Shown here in pieces: positions 17,510 to 25,464 of a stretch of DNA of 64,000 bases; position 1 is the stretch's first letter, and each line of letters opens with the position of its first letter. The notes beneath the pieces were generated by a model. The model was not told the DNA's origin. It saw only the letters and a program-made list of their open reading frames with translations, and made no database searches. This DNA is from JABWCQ01 sp964587105 (lineage in GTDB: Bacteria; Electryoneota; RPQS01), in contig CAZPKG010000010.1 in the NCBI GenBank assembly GCA_964587105.1, positions 81,136 to 145,135 of the forward strand, read 5' to 3'. A program made the translations under genes and the position numbers.

Positions 17510-19599
17510 CTTTTCTCAATTCGGCGTTACTTGCCGCTTTGTCTTTGGGATTGATTCCCATTTTGATCCACCTGCTCAACCGGCAACGGTTCAAACAGGT
17601 GGATTTTCCGACTTTGCGCTTCTTGCAGGAGATGCAGCGGCAAAAGATGCGGCGTGTGCGAGTGAGGCAGTGGATACTGTTGGCCTTGCGGACGCTTGCA
17701 GTGTTAGCCTTGGTCCTCGCTATGGCAAGGCCGGTACTGCGCTCAGAGGCAAGTCTCATTGGCGGCGGTGACACTCGCACAAGTGTGGTGCTTGTGCTTG
17801 ATCGATCCGCGTCGATGAGTACTGAATCACCAGGAGGCACGCGCTATCGAGATTTGCAGGTGCGCACGCAAGAGTTGATTCAATCACTTGGTTCAAATGA
17901 CGAAGTTCAAATTGTCTGGGCCGACGCTACGCCGACGGTTTTCCCGGATTCCCCAACGCAACACCGGGCATTGATTCGCGAGGCAATCGAGTCCTCGGCA
18001 GTCTCCGAAGCAAGTGGATCGATAACCGACGCAGTTGGAATTGCGCGTTCGCTTTTGGGCAAATCGCAAAACCTGTTGAAAGAAGTTTATGTATTGTCGG
18101 ACTTTAGCGGAAGTGCATGGCCGGAGAAATTGCCTGATGCGCCGATCTTACCGGATGATGTGCGACTTTATTTAGTTAAGCTTGGCTCAGCAAATGAGTC
18201 AAATGTCGGATTGACATCAGCAGAGATCACATCACGGCTTATTGCACCGGGACGCCCGGTGGAACTTAGCTTCACTGTTGTGAATAGCGGTGCAGACGAC
18301 AGTAATGACCGAATTGTAAGCGCGTATCTCGATGGAAAACGCGTTGCGCAAACGCGCGTATCCGTTCGCGCAGGCGAGGCGAGAACCGAACAAATTCGAT
18401 TCGTGCCTGAGAGCGTCGGTGATTTATCTGGGTACGTTCGGCTGGAAGACACCGACGCATTTGCCGACGACGATGTACGGCGGTACGTGCTGCGTGTTCC
18501 TGCTCGACTTAATGCAGCTGTAGCCGGGGCCGATGGACCGGCTCGGCGGTTGACTGCGCTGGCACTCGATCCAAGCGGCCGCGGCGAATCATTCGTTCAC
18601 ACGCTCGAACTTACATCGCAGCAACTCGAAGCGGAAGATTGGTCTGCTTTCGATGCGATCTTCATTGTTGATGCGCCGGCGTTCAGTGGCTCATTTTCTG
18701 AGCGCGCTCGCGCATATTTGCAGTCTGGGCGCGGCCTCTTCATTACCGGCGGCCCGAACTTTGATATTCGCGCGCACGCAACTTGGATGCAGGAAATCGG
18801 TTTGCCCGCTCCCGTGAATGTTGAATCGCTCGGTGATCCCGGCGCGCGTTGGAACAAGGTAGATTTGGATCATCCGCTGTTTGAAGGCGTGTTTCAAGAA
18901 AAACCGACTGATGTATCACCGGACTTTCAAACGAAACTTGCGCTGTCCAAAGGCGCTTCCACTGCGGCGTCCGTAATTGAGGGTGCGGGTGGCACGCAGT
19001 TCATGGTGGAAGTGACGCAAGGTCGCGGTCGCGCACTGTTCTTGACCAGTTCACCTGATCCGCAATGGTCATCACTTTATCGCACCGGAATCTTCTCGCC
19101 GCTGATGACTGGAAGTGCAGCTTATCTCGCGGGATTTGGCGGCGCAGGCGCGCAGTATGCTATTTCAGTCGGCGAGGGTTCTGAGTTGTTGCTTAGAAAC
19201 ACCGAGCATTTACAATACGATTTGGTCAAGGATGCGAACAGCGTGCGTTTAACCGCGACGCCTGTTACGGGCGGTCAACTGTTGAACCTCCCGCCGATAT
19301 CATCAACGGGCGACTATTTGTTGAAGCAGGATTCAAGAACCGTTCGCCCCATCGTTGTGAACATTTCCGAACGCGAGTCAAACATCGCCCCAGTTGCGGC
19401 TGACGAGACGCTCGCACTACTCGGTGGTCAACAGATGACCTTAGCTGGAGGGCAAAATGTGCAGTCTGCAATTCGCGAAGGACGTTACGGACGAGAACTC
19501 TGGAAGTTGTTCCTCTATTTAGCGCTGGGGTTACTGATTGTGGAAATGCTGATAGCTCGCACACCAAAGCGTGACGTGCTTGCGCCTGAGCCGGCATAA
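17506..19599 (+). CDS. BatA-like membrane protein with von Willebrand A domain
   Basis: A 697-residue protein. The N-terminal double-membrane-segment region (residues 1-75, LSLGLIPILIHLLNRQRFK then WILLALRTLAVLALVLAMARP) is the BatA/aerotolerance-regulator N-terminal domain. The VWA domain that follows has a complete MIDAS start, Asp99-Arg-Ser-Ala-Ser103. A CARF-like Ig strand region and a glutamine-amidotransferase-like segment (about 350-520) precede a last membrane helix near 660-680. Relatives work with MoxR ATPases and other Bat proteins in envelope maintenance, but no moxR is nearby. It is the last gene of the long plus-strand run and ends at a strong terminator. Confidence 0.85.
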   Translation: MTFLNSALLAALSLGLIPILIHLLNRQRFKQVDFPTLRFLQEMQRQKMRRVRVRQWILLALRTLAVLALVLAMARPVLRSEASLIGGGDTRTSVVLVLDRSASMSTESPGGTRYRDLQVRTQELIQSLGSNDEVQIVWADATPTVFPDSPTQHRALIREAIESSAVSEASGSITDAVGIARSLLGKSQNLLKEVYVLSDFSGSAWPEKLPDAPILPDDVRLYLVKLGSANESNVGLTSAEITSRLIAPGRPVELSFTVVNSGADDSNDRIVSAYLDGKRVAQTRVSVRAGEARTEQIRFVPESVGDLSGYVRLEDTDAFADDDVRRYVLRVPARLNAAVAGADGPARRLTALALDPSGRGESFVHTLELTSQQLEAEDWSAFDAIFIVDAPAFSGSFSERARAYLQSGRGLFITGGPNFDIRAHATWMQEIGLPAPVNVESLGDPGARWNKVDLDHPLFEGVFQEKPTDVSPDFQTKLALSKGASTAASVIEGAGGTQFMVEVTQGRGRALFLTSSPDPQWSSLYRTGIFSPLMTGSAAYLAGFGGAGAQYAISVGEGSELLLRNTEHLQYDLVKDANSVRLTATPVTGGQLLNLPPISSTGDYLLKQDSRTVRPIVVNISERESNIAPVAADETLALLGGQQMTLAGGQNVQSAIREGRYGRELWKLFLYLALGLLIVEMLIARTPKRDVLAPEPA

Positions 19600-19618
19600 A
19601 CCACCCCTCCCTGAACAC

Positions 19619-19650
19619 AAAGAGGCTCTCGATTGAGAGCCTCTTTGCAT
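19619..19650. terminator. Bidirectional rho-independent terminator
   Basis: A perfect 12-base stem, AAAGAGGCTCTC/GAGAGCCTCTTT, with a GATT loop. It lies between two convergent genes, 20 bases past the VWA gene and 16 bases past the sialidase-like gene. A/T runs on both sides let it serve both strands. Confidence 0.92.
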
Positions 19651-19665
19651 TTATGACTGCTAAAC

Positions 19666-21126
19666 TTATCGTGCTATCTGAATCTTCAGCGGCAGGCTTG
19701 ATTGTGCAGAGAGAATGTAAGTACCACTCGGCAGGAAACTCGGAGTATTCCAGACTCCGTTTGAGCCGACAAGTGTGGTTTGATTCACGGTACGGCCTAA
19801 CATGTCAAAAAGAGTTGCCGTGATTTGGGTACCGCGCGGAAGCTCGTACTCGATGCGCCCAGTGAGAGGATTTTGGCTCAATCGCGCTCTCGATGGCGCT
19901 GATCGTCTGCGCTCGTTCACCGTCAGGCCGCGCCACGATGCATCAAAGAAGATATCGCCGTCGTCGCCGACCAGTCTTCCGCTCCAAACTGCTGCAAATC
20001 CATTTTCATTGCTTGTTCCGGAATACCCTTCGGCAACCATGAAAGCATCTGGCTCGCTTACAATCGTTTCAAGCTCCCAGGCCCACGGTTGGTCTAAAGA
20101 CGTTTGGCGAAAGAGAAGTTGACCGGCTGCTGCCTGCACCTGCGCGCGAGAGTAGAACAATCCAACAGTATTCCCGGATAACTCAAGTTCCGGCTTTGTG
20201 TCATCAAATGTGTGGTCGGTCAATTGTATTGGTTCTGACCACGATTCGCCGTTATCTGGTGAATAAATAAAATACACGTCGTGGGCCACGGATGCGCTAT
20301 TACGTCGCTCATAGGCAACCATGATCGTTTCACCAAAGCCAACGATGGATGGGCTTAGTTGTTCATAGGAGCTTGAGTCGGGTGTAAACCGACTCGACCA
20401 CGATTGTCCGAGGTCGTCGGAGTAATAGAGCGTGACTTGTTCACCTATGGTGCCTGGCCTGTCGAGCGTTATCGCGGCCCAAAGCCTTTCATCATTGCCC
20501 GTCCACGTGTATGCTGCGGCGACGGTTATTGATGGACCATTATACAAGAAAGCCGAGTCAATTTCCCCATATGAGGAAAATGTCCCGGCGTGGTCTGCAG
20601 ATCGACAATAACTAAAATGTACTTCGCCGAGATTATCTTGATAAACTGCGACTCCATGCAGATATGAGTCAACAGGTTCAACTGGAGCATCCGAAACGAA
20701 ATTCAAGTCATACATAAATGTGCTGTTAGGAAACACCATCACGGGATCATCATCGGGCCACTCCGTTTGAGTATGCGGAATGCGCCAAATGCCGCCTGCC
20801 TCGTCCCACATGTATGCATATTGATTATCTGAGACCGCACGAAAATGATCGTAAACTTCAATATCGAACATCAGTTCGTCGCTCACGCCCCAAGCTTCGC
20901 CGCCAATTTGAGAACGGCGCGTGAGCACGGACTGAATCCCCGAACTGCAGATTGCGCGAAATTGACTATTGCCAATTGACGTAATGGACGGCCCGTATTC
21001 AATCCCATCTGTGCCGAACACCACAACATCCTCATCCCAATCCAATTGGGCATAGGTTGTCGGAGCGACAATTAGCGCCAATACCGTGCTAAAGAGCAGC
21101 CCAGTGTTGAAGAATTTGAATGGCAT
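19666..21126 (-). CDS. Secreted sialidase-fold (BNR/Asp-box) protein with sorting domain
   Basis: A 486-residue protein with a signal peptide (MPFKFFNTGLLFSTVLALIVAPTTYAQ region). At least two Asp-box motifs, SDDLGQSW and SPDNGESW, mark a six-bladed propeller of the sialidase superfamily. The arginine triad of true sialidases is not evident, so enzyme activity is unproven. The last 75 residues form a divergent sorting domain (SQNPLTGRIEYEL..., LFDMLGR, LPSGTYIL, ending LKIQIAR). The start overlaps the asd 3' end by 38 bases, which is unusually long but needed for the signal peptide. Confidence 0.8.
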   Translation of the reverse strand: MPFKFFNTGLLFSTVLALIVAPTTYAQLDWDEDVVVFGTDGIEYGPSITSIGNSQFRAICSSGIQSVLTRRSQIGGEAWGVSDELMFDIEVYDHFRAVSDNQYAYMWDEAGGIWRIPHTQTEWPDDDPVMVFPNSTFMYDLNFVSDAPVEPVDSYLHGVAVYQDNLGEVHFSYCRSADHAGTFSSYGEIDSAFLYNGPSITVAAAYTWTGNDERLWAAITLDRPGTIGEQVTLYYSDDLGQSWSSRFTPDSSSYEQLSPSIVGFGETIMVAYERRNSASVAHDVYFIYSPDNGESWSEPIQLTDHTFDDTKPELELSGNTVGLFYSRAQVQAAAGQLLFRQTSLDQPWAWELETIVSEPDAFMVAEGYSGTSNENGFAAVWSGRLVGDDGDIFFDASWRGLTVNERRRSAPSRARLSQNPLTGRIEYELPRGTQITATLFDMLGRTVNQTTLVGSNGVWNTPSFLPSGTYILSAQSSLPLKIQIAR

Positions 21127-22063
21127 TGGACGCCGCTCCTTTGCGAGTATTATCTCCCACTACCCAGAAATGCAGCCATTTTTTGTCTTGAGGATCAAGG
21201 CGAACTCGGCCTACGTGAACATCCTGTGTCCCTGCGATGCTTATCGGAGTTGAATAGTCTGTTCCATCACAGACTAATCCGCGAAAATTCTGCAAAGCAG
21301 AACAAATCTCAGAAATGTCTGCTACGCGGTTTAGCTCAATACTCACGGCCGCGCTGTGGCCAATTTCAACGGGAACCCGCACTGACGTTGCCGACACATG
21401 CAAACCGGGACGACCAAGGATCTTTTGGATTTCCTGACTGATTTTTGTTTCTTCGCCGGTGTAAGATGTGGCGTCGAGCGATCCGATTTCAGGGAACAAG
21501 TTCCCTGCGATTCGATGGGAGAAAACTCTTGGTTCGCTTAGGAGTCCGGCGGTTTGGTCTTTCAGTTCATCACACGCAGCAATGCCCGCGCCGCTTACAC
21601 TTTGGTAGGTCGCAATGATTACTCGTCTCAGACCAATTGCTTGTTCCAACGGTGCGAGCGCCATCAAGATAACAGACGCCGAGCAATTCGGATTGGCAAC
21701 GAGCCGGGTATCTGCAGAAATCGTGTTCGAATTGATCTCAGGAATCACTAACGGTACGTCATCATTCATTCGAAACGCGCTCGAATGGTCAATTACCTTG
21801 ACGCCACGATCAACAAGCCTGTGCGCCCAGTCTTTCGACAAATCCGCCGACAGTGCAAGCATTGCAAACTCGCAATGTACGTCATCGGTCAGCGAGTGCA
21901 CCGGCAGGTTAATTTGGCCCATTGGCATCGTTCTGCCAGCCGATGCCGCGGATGCATAGAGCTTCAATTCAATTAGAGGCACATTCCATTCGTGCAAGAC
22001 AGAGAGAGTGGTTTGACCAACCATACCTGTTGCGCCAACGATTGCCAAACGAATAGGTTTCAT
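21089..22063 (-). CDS. asd: Aspartate-semialdehyde dehydrogenase
   Basis: A 324-residue NADPH enzyme that reduces aspartyl phosphate to aspartate semialdehyde, the branch point to lysine, diaminopimelate, threonine and methionine. GATGMVG (10-16) is the dinucleotide loop. Cys127 in ANPNCSAS is the acyl nucleophile, QSVSGAG follows, and RVPVEIGHS holds the catalytic His. The length fits the Gram-positive/archaeal-like shorter ASADH group. Its ATG overlaps the selD stop (TAATG), so it is read as part of the transglycosylase-selD-asd transcript. Confidence 0.95.
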   Translation of the reverse strand: MKPIRLAIVGATGMVGQTTLSVLHEWNVPLIELKLYASAASAGRTMPMGQINLPVHSLTDDVHCEFAMLALSADLSKDWAHRLVDRGVKVIDHSSAFRMNDDVPLVIPEINSNTISADTRLVANPNCSASVILMALAPLEQAIGLRRVIIATYQSVSGAGIAACDELKDQTAGLLSEPRVFSHRIAGNLFPEIGSLDATSYTGEETKISQEIQKILGRPGLHVSATSVRVPVEIGHSAAVSIELNRVADISEICSALQNFRGLVCDGTDYSTPISIAGTQDVHVGRVRLDPQDKKWLHFWVVGDNTRKGAASNAIQILQHWAAL

Positions 22064-23106
22064 TAGGCACGCACCTCGATTCCCTTGCCATCGACAATCT
22101 CTCCGATTTGCGCAAAGAAAACACTCTTCTCGGAAAGCAATTGTTGAGCAGCATCAAGCTTATCGCGCGGCACGGCTAAAAGTAAGCCGCCTGAAGTCTG
22201 AGCGTCATATAATATCCACTGCAAAGCATCGCTCACGCCTGAAAAAGTAACGTAATCGCCCAAATAAAGTTTGTTCATCTTTGTGCCGCCGGGTACTTTC
22301 GCTTGTTCTGCAAGCGGCCATGCTTCGTCGATCACGGGAATATTGGCTGCATTGATCACCATTTTCACGTTCGAGCCTTTCGTCATTTCAGCAGCATGCC
22401 CCAAAAATCCGTTGCCCGTAACATCGGTCGCGGACTTGATCCCGTGATCTGACAGCGCGAGCGCGGCGTCGCGATTGAGAAGCTTCATCCAAGCGATTGC
22501 AGGTGCGGCTTCCTTAACCGAAATGGACTCACTTTTCAATGCAGTCGTAATTATCCCCGTGCCCAACGGTTTGGTGAGTAGTAGGATGTCTCCAGGGCGC
22601 GCGCAGTTGTTGCTCCAGATATTCACGGGGTTAGCAATGCCGGTAACAACCAATCCATATTTAGGTTCGGTGTCGTCAACGGTATGTCCGCCCGCGATAA
22701 CGATGCCCGCTTCAAGTGCTTTGTCTGCGCCACCCCGCAAGACTTCGCGCCATAACTCCGCCGGCAAACTTTTGGGAAACGCACAAATATTGAGCGCAAA
22801 GAGCGGCCTGCCGTTCATCGCATAGACGTCGGAAAGGGCATTTGCGGCTGCGATGGCGCCATAATCGTATGGGTCGTCCACAACAGGCGTGAAGAAATCA
22901 AGCGTTTGAATGATGACTTCACCCGACGGCAAGCGATAGGCCGTCGCATCGTCGCGGTAGTCGAACCCTACGAGTAAGTTGTCATCCTTGCGCGTAGGCA
23001 AACCACTAAGCATGATATCCAGCACCGCTGGATCCATCTTAGAAGCTCAACCGGCGCAGCGCACGAGATGAGTGAGCTTCGTTAGCTCGTCTTTCGTGTA
23101 GGACAT
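22063..23106 (-). CDS. selD: Selenide, water dikinase, a selenoprotein (UGA at codon 20 read as Sec)
   Basis: SelD makes selenophosphate from selenide and ATP. The reading frame opens at an ATG at 23106, 3 bases past the upstream gene, and encodes MSYTKDELTKLTHLVRCAG, then an in-frame TGA (23047-23049), then ASKMDP. The TGA aligns with the catalytic Cys17 of E. coli SelD (CGCK), and Lys23 aligns with the essential Lys20. The rest is canonical: DDATAYRL, QTLDFFTPVVDDP, GGHTVDDTEPKYG, ATDVTGNGFLGHA. Treating TGA as Sec gives 347 residues. The alternative start at 23037 would lose the catalytic residue. A hairpin just after the TGA fits a bacterial SECIS. The downstream gene is asd. Confidence 0.93.
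23017..23049 (-). promoter_or_regulatory. UGA and candidate bacterial SECIS hairpin in selD
   Basis: Twenty bases after the UGA comes a three-base loop (GGT) closed by a perfect 7-base stem, ATCCAGC/GCTGGAT (23017-23033). Bacterial SECIS elements lie inside the coding region just after UGA and usually carry a G in the apical loop 16-37 bases from it. Position, size and loop fit. Binding to SelB is inferred. Confidence 0.7.
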
Positions 23107-23109
23107 AGA

Positions 23110-25281
23110 TTAGGGTTCGACTCTGGGTATGGAGAGTTTCAAATCAGGATAGAGACGGCGATAGGCCGCCATGTGCTGCAAAATGTGCTTGACGTACAGT
23201 CGAGTCTCCTTGTACGGAATGCGCTCAACGAATACGTCGCGATCGGACTGTCCAAACTCGCTCTGCCAACGCCGCGCCGCGCTAATTCCTGCGTTGTACG
23301 CACAGAGAGTCAAAACCGTATCTCCGTTCAAGTCGTGCATCAAATCTGCAAGATGTGCGATTCCGATTTCGAGATTGCGTGGGCCGTAAAACAGTTCATC
23401 TTCACGAACTGTTTGGCCGATGCGGCGTGCTTGCTCCTTTGCTGTAGCGGGCATCAACTGCATCAAACCGATTGCGCCGGAGGGGCTGACGATGCTGTCA
23501 TCGAAATGACTCTCTTGACATATAACACCGAGAGCGAGATAGGGATCAACTTGGTAGCGGCTGCAAAGATCGAGCAAGAGCGGCTCATAGTCGAGCGGAT
23601 ACCAAAGCCGGAAGAAATCATCCGGCCGGTCTCCAAACGACGCCGCCTCATTGCGCAGTTCTTTGATGATCCAGCGCCAAGCTTGAAATCGCTCGCCGTT
23701 ATTCCAGTGGAGCACAGGGCGCCACCAGGCGACGTCGGCGCGTTGACCGCACTCGGCCTCGACTTCCGGCCATTCCCGTAACGCGAACTCCCACAATCCA
23801 AGCGCTGTAAGTTGCGCAAATGCGCGCGTGTGTCTGCCACCGAGCGAGGCGAGCTGATCGAGGCTCAAAACGTGCAAATCGCGACGCTCAGGATCGGGTC
23901 GCGGGCTTGGGTCGCAAGAGAGTTGAGCGTAGTATGAATAGGGATAGCGCGACAACAAGACGTTACATAAGCTATCGCTTTGCGTTTGCTTTCCGGCTTC
24001 TGTGTACGCTCTTGAAGCCCAATAGGTTCCGACGATAACATAACCTGAATTAGGAAATGATTGTACAAGCAGTTCAAAGTCCCTGCCCGCTTGATCATAG
24101 CTCCCCGAAAGAAATCTTGCCCATCCACGATTCCAAAGTGCATCGTCGGCGCCGTCACCACCCGCCACGGCCTTGCACCACTTGTCAAAGGCAACCGCGG
24201 CATCGGCAGGGCGTTCGCGGTCGATATGGAGCAAACCTATCAAACGCCAACTTTCACCGATCTGCTTTGCATCTGCTCCAGTGCGTGCGAGGTCCTCGGC
24301 TGTTTTGATTGCCAAATCATCCTGATCAGTTAAATACGCCGCTCGAACAAGCGAGAAACGCATTTCGTCGCGGTAAGTCGAATTAGGAAACTGCTTCAGA
24401 TGTTGTTGTGCAAGACTTTGCGCGTCTCCATGACGGCGCAGGGCAATCGCGAGCCTGACTTGCCGCGCGATCAAAAGTTCGTCGTGAACGGCATAACGCC
24501 CGCGCTTGCGCAACTGGGCGATTTTGTCGAACGCCTGAGCCTTCTGCCCGGTCTTTTCTAACCGCTCTACCTCTTCCCATTCCCCGTCCCAATTCGGTTG
24601 CGGCGGAGTATAGCCGTATCGAAGTGCATATTGGTCGAGCTGTTCTTTGGCTTGCTTTCCAAAAGACGTTGCAGGTGAGACTAAAAAAACCGCGCGCAGT
24701 TTCTCTGCGGCTTCAGCATGGCGATTGGCGCGGGTCAGGAACGAAGCGATTTCGAGATCAATCTGCTGCCGCAATTCACGCGACGCATCTTTCTCTCGCG
24801 CGATGTGCGAGATCGATTGGAGCGTGTCCAATTTGCCCAATGATTTCGCATCAGTGAATAGCTCAGTAATCGCTAACTCGCGATAGTCGGGTAAACTCGA
24901 GTCAACCAGCCGCCGCCAATAAATTCCCGCCAAATGCGATTGCCCAAGCGAGGCCATAGCTTTTCCGCGTAACCAAGCTGCATGTTCGGCAAGTTCGTCG
25001 GTAACTCCGAGTTCGAGCAGCGAAGGGACAATCGCGAAATTGGAATCCGTATAGGCAACATAGGCTGTCAGGAAATTGGCCAACTCGTCCCACATAGGAG
25101 ACTCGGGCGAGTTAGCGTCCTCCAACGCTGTTTGCGCGCCTGTCGTATCCCCGGCCTCTATGTACCCCCAGAACCGGGCGGCACGGGCGGAATCCGAGGC
25201 AAGTCCAACAGTCTGCGAGTAAGCTTTGGAGCTGACTATCAGGCAAAGACTAACGAACAATGTGATATTTATCAAGCGCAT
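23110..25281 (-). CDS. Soluble lytic murein transglycosylase with TPR-like solenoid
   Basis: A 723-residue periplasmic enzyme. The start at 25281 gives a signal peptide (MRLINITLFVSLCLIVSSKAYSQ), while the longer frame adds an unlikely charged leader. Residues about 30-560 are an alpha-superhelix of TPR-like repeats, as in E. coli Slt70. The C-terminal domain holds the family 1 signature: VICQESHFD with the catalytic Glu, then SGAIGLMQLMPATA, and AYNAGISAARRW. It cleaves MurNAc-GlcNAc bonds to 1,6-anhydro products. It is the first gene of the unit that continues into selD and asd, a pairing with no obvious functional link. Confidence 0.92.
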   Translation of the reverse strand: MRLINITLFVSLCLIVSSKAYSQTVGLASDSARAARFWGYIEAGDTTGAQTALEDANSPESPMWDELANFLTAYVAYTDSNFAIVPSLLELGVTDELAEHAAWLRGKAMASLGQSHLAGIYWRRLVDSSLPDYRELAITELFTDAKSLGKLDTLQSISHIAREKDASRELRQQIDLEIASFLTRANRHAEAAEKLRAVFLVSPATSFGKQAKEQLDQYALRYGYTPPQPNWDGEWEEVERLEKTGQKAQAFDKIAQLRKRGRYAVHDELLIARQVRLAIALRRHGDAQSLAQQHLKQFPNSTYRDEMRFSLVRAAYLTDQDDLAIKTAEDLARTGADAKQIGESWRLIGLLHIDRERPADAAVAFDKWCKAVAGGDGADDALWNRGWARFLSGSYDQAGRDFELLVQSFPNSGYVIVGTYWASRAYTEAGKQTQSDSLCNVLLSRYPYSYYAQLSCDPSPRPDPERRDLHVLSLDQLASLGGRHTRAFAQLTALGLWEFALREWPEVEAECGQRADVAWWRPVLHWNNGERFQAWRWIIKELRNEAASFGDRPDDFFRLWYPLDYEPLLLDLCSRYQVDPYLALGVICQESHFDDSIVSPSGAIGLMQLMPATAKEQARRIGQTVREDELFYGPRNLEIGIAHLADLMHDLNGDTVLTLCAYNAGISAARRWQSEFGQSDRDVFVERIPYKETRLYVKHILQHMAAYRRLYPDLKLSIPRVEP

Positions 25282-25464
25282 CAGGGAAATTACGAAAAAC
25301 CCACCGAAAAAACAATTCTCTAACCCAGTTGAATCGCCTCCAACTCTAACGCATTTCGTGAGTAATTCGGCCTGTTTTCCCTTGAATATCGAGAGAGCAT
25401 TCCGTATTTTGACGAGTCTAATCAATTCCCCCGCCAGATTCCCCTTTCCCTACTTCGGATACCT

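Noticed and set aside
19666..21126. True sialidase activity of the propeller protein
   Set aside because: Asp boxes are present but the arginine triad and catalytic Tyr/Glu pair could not be placed.
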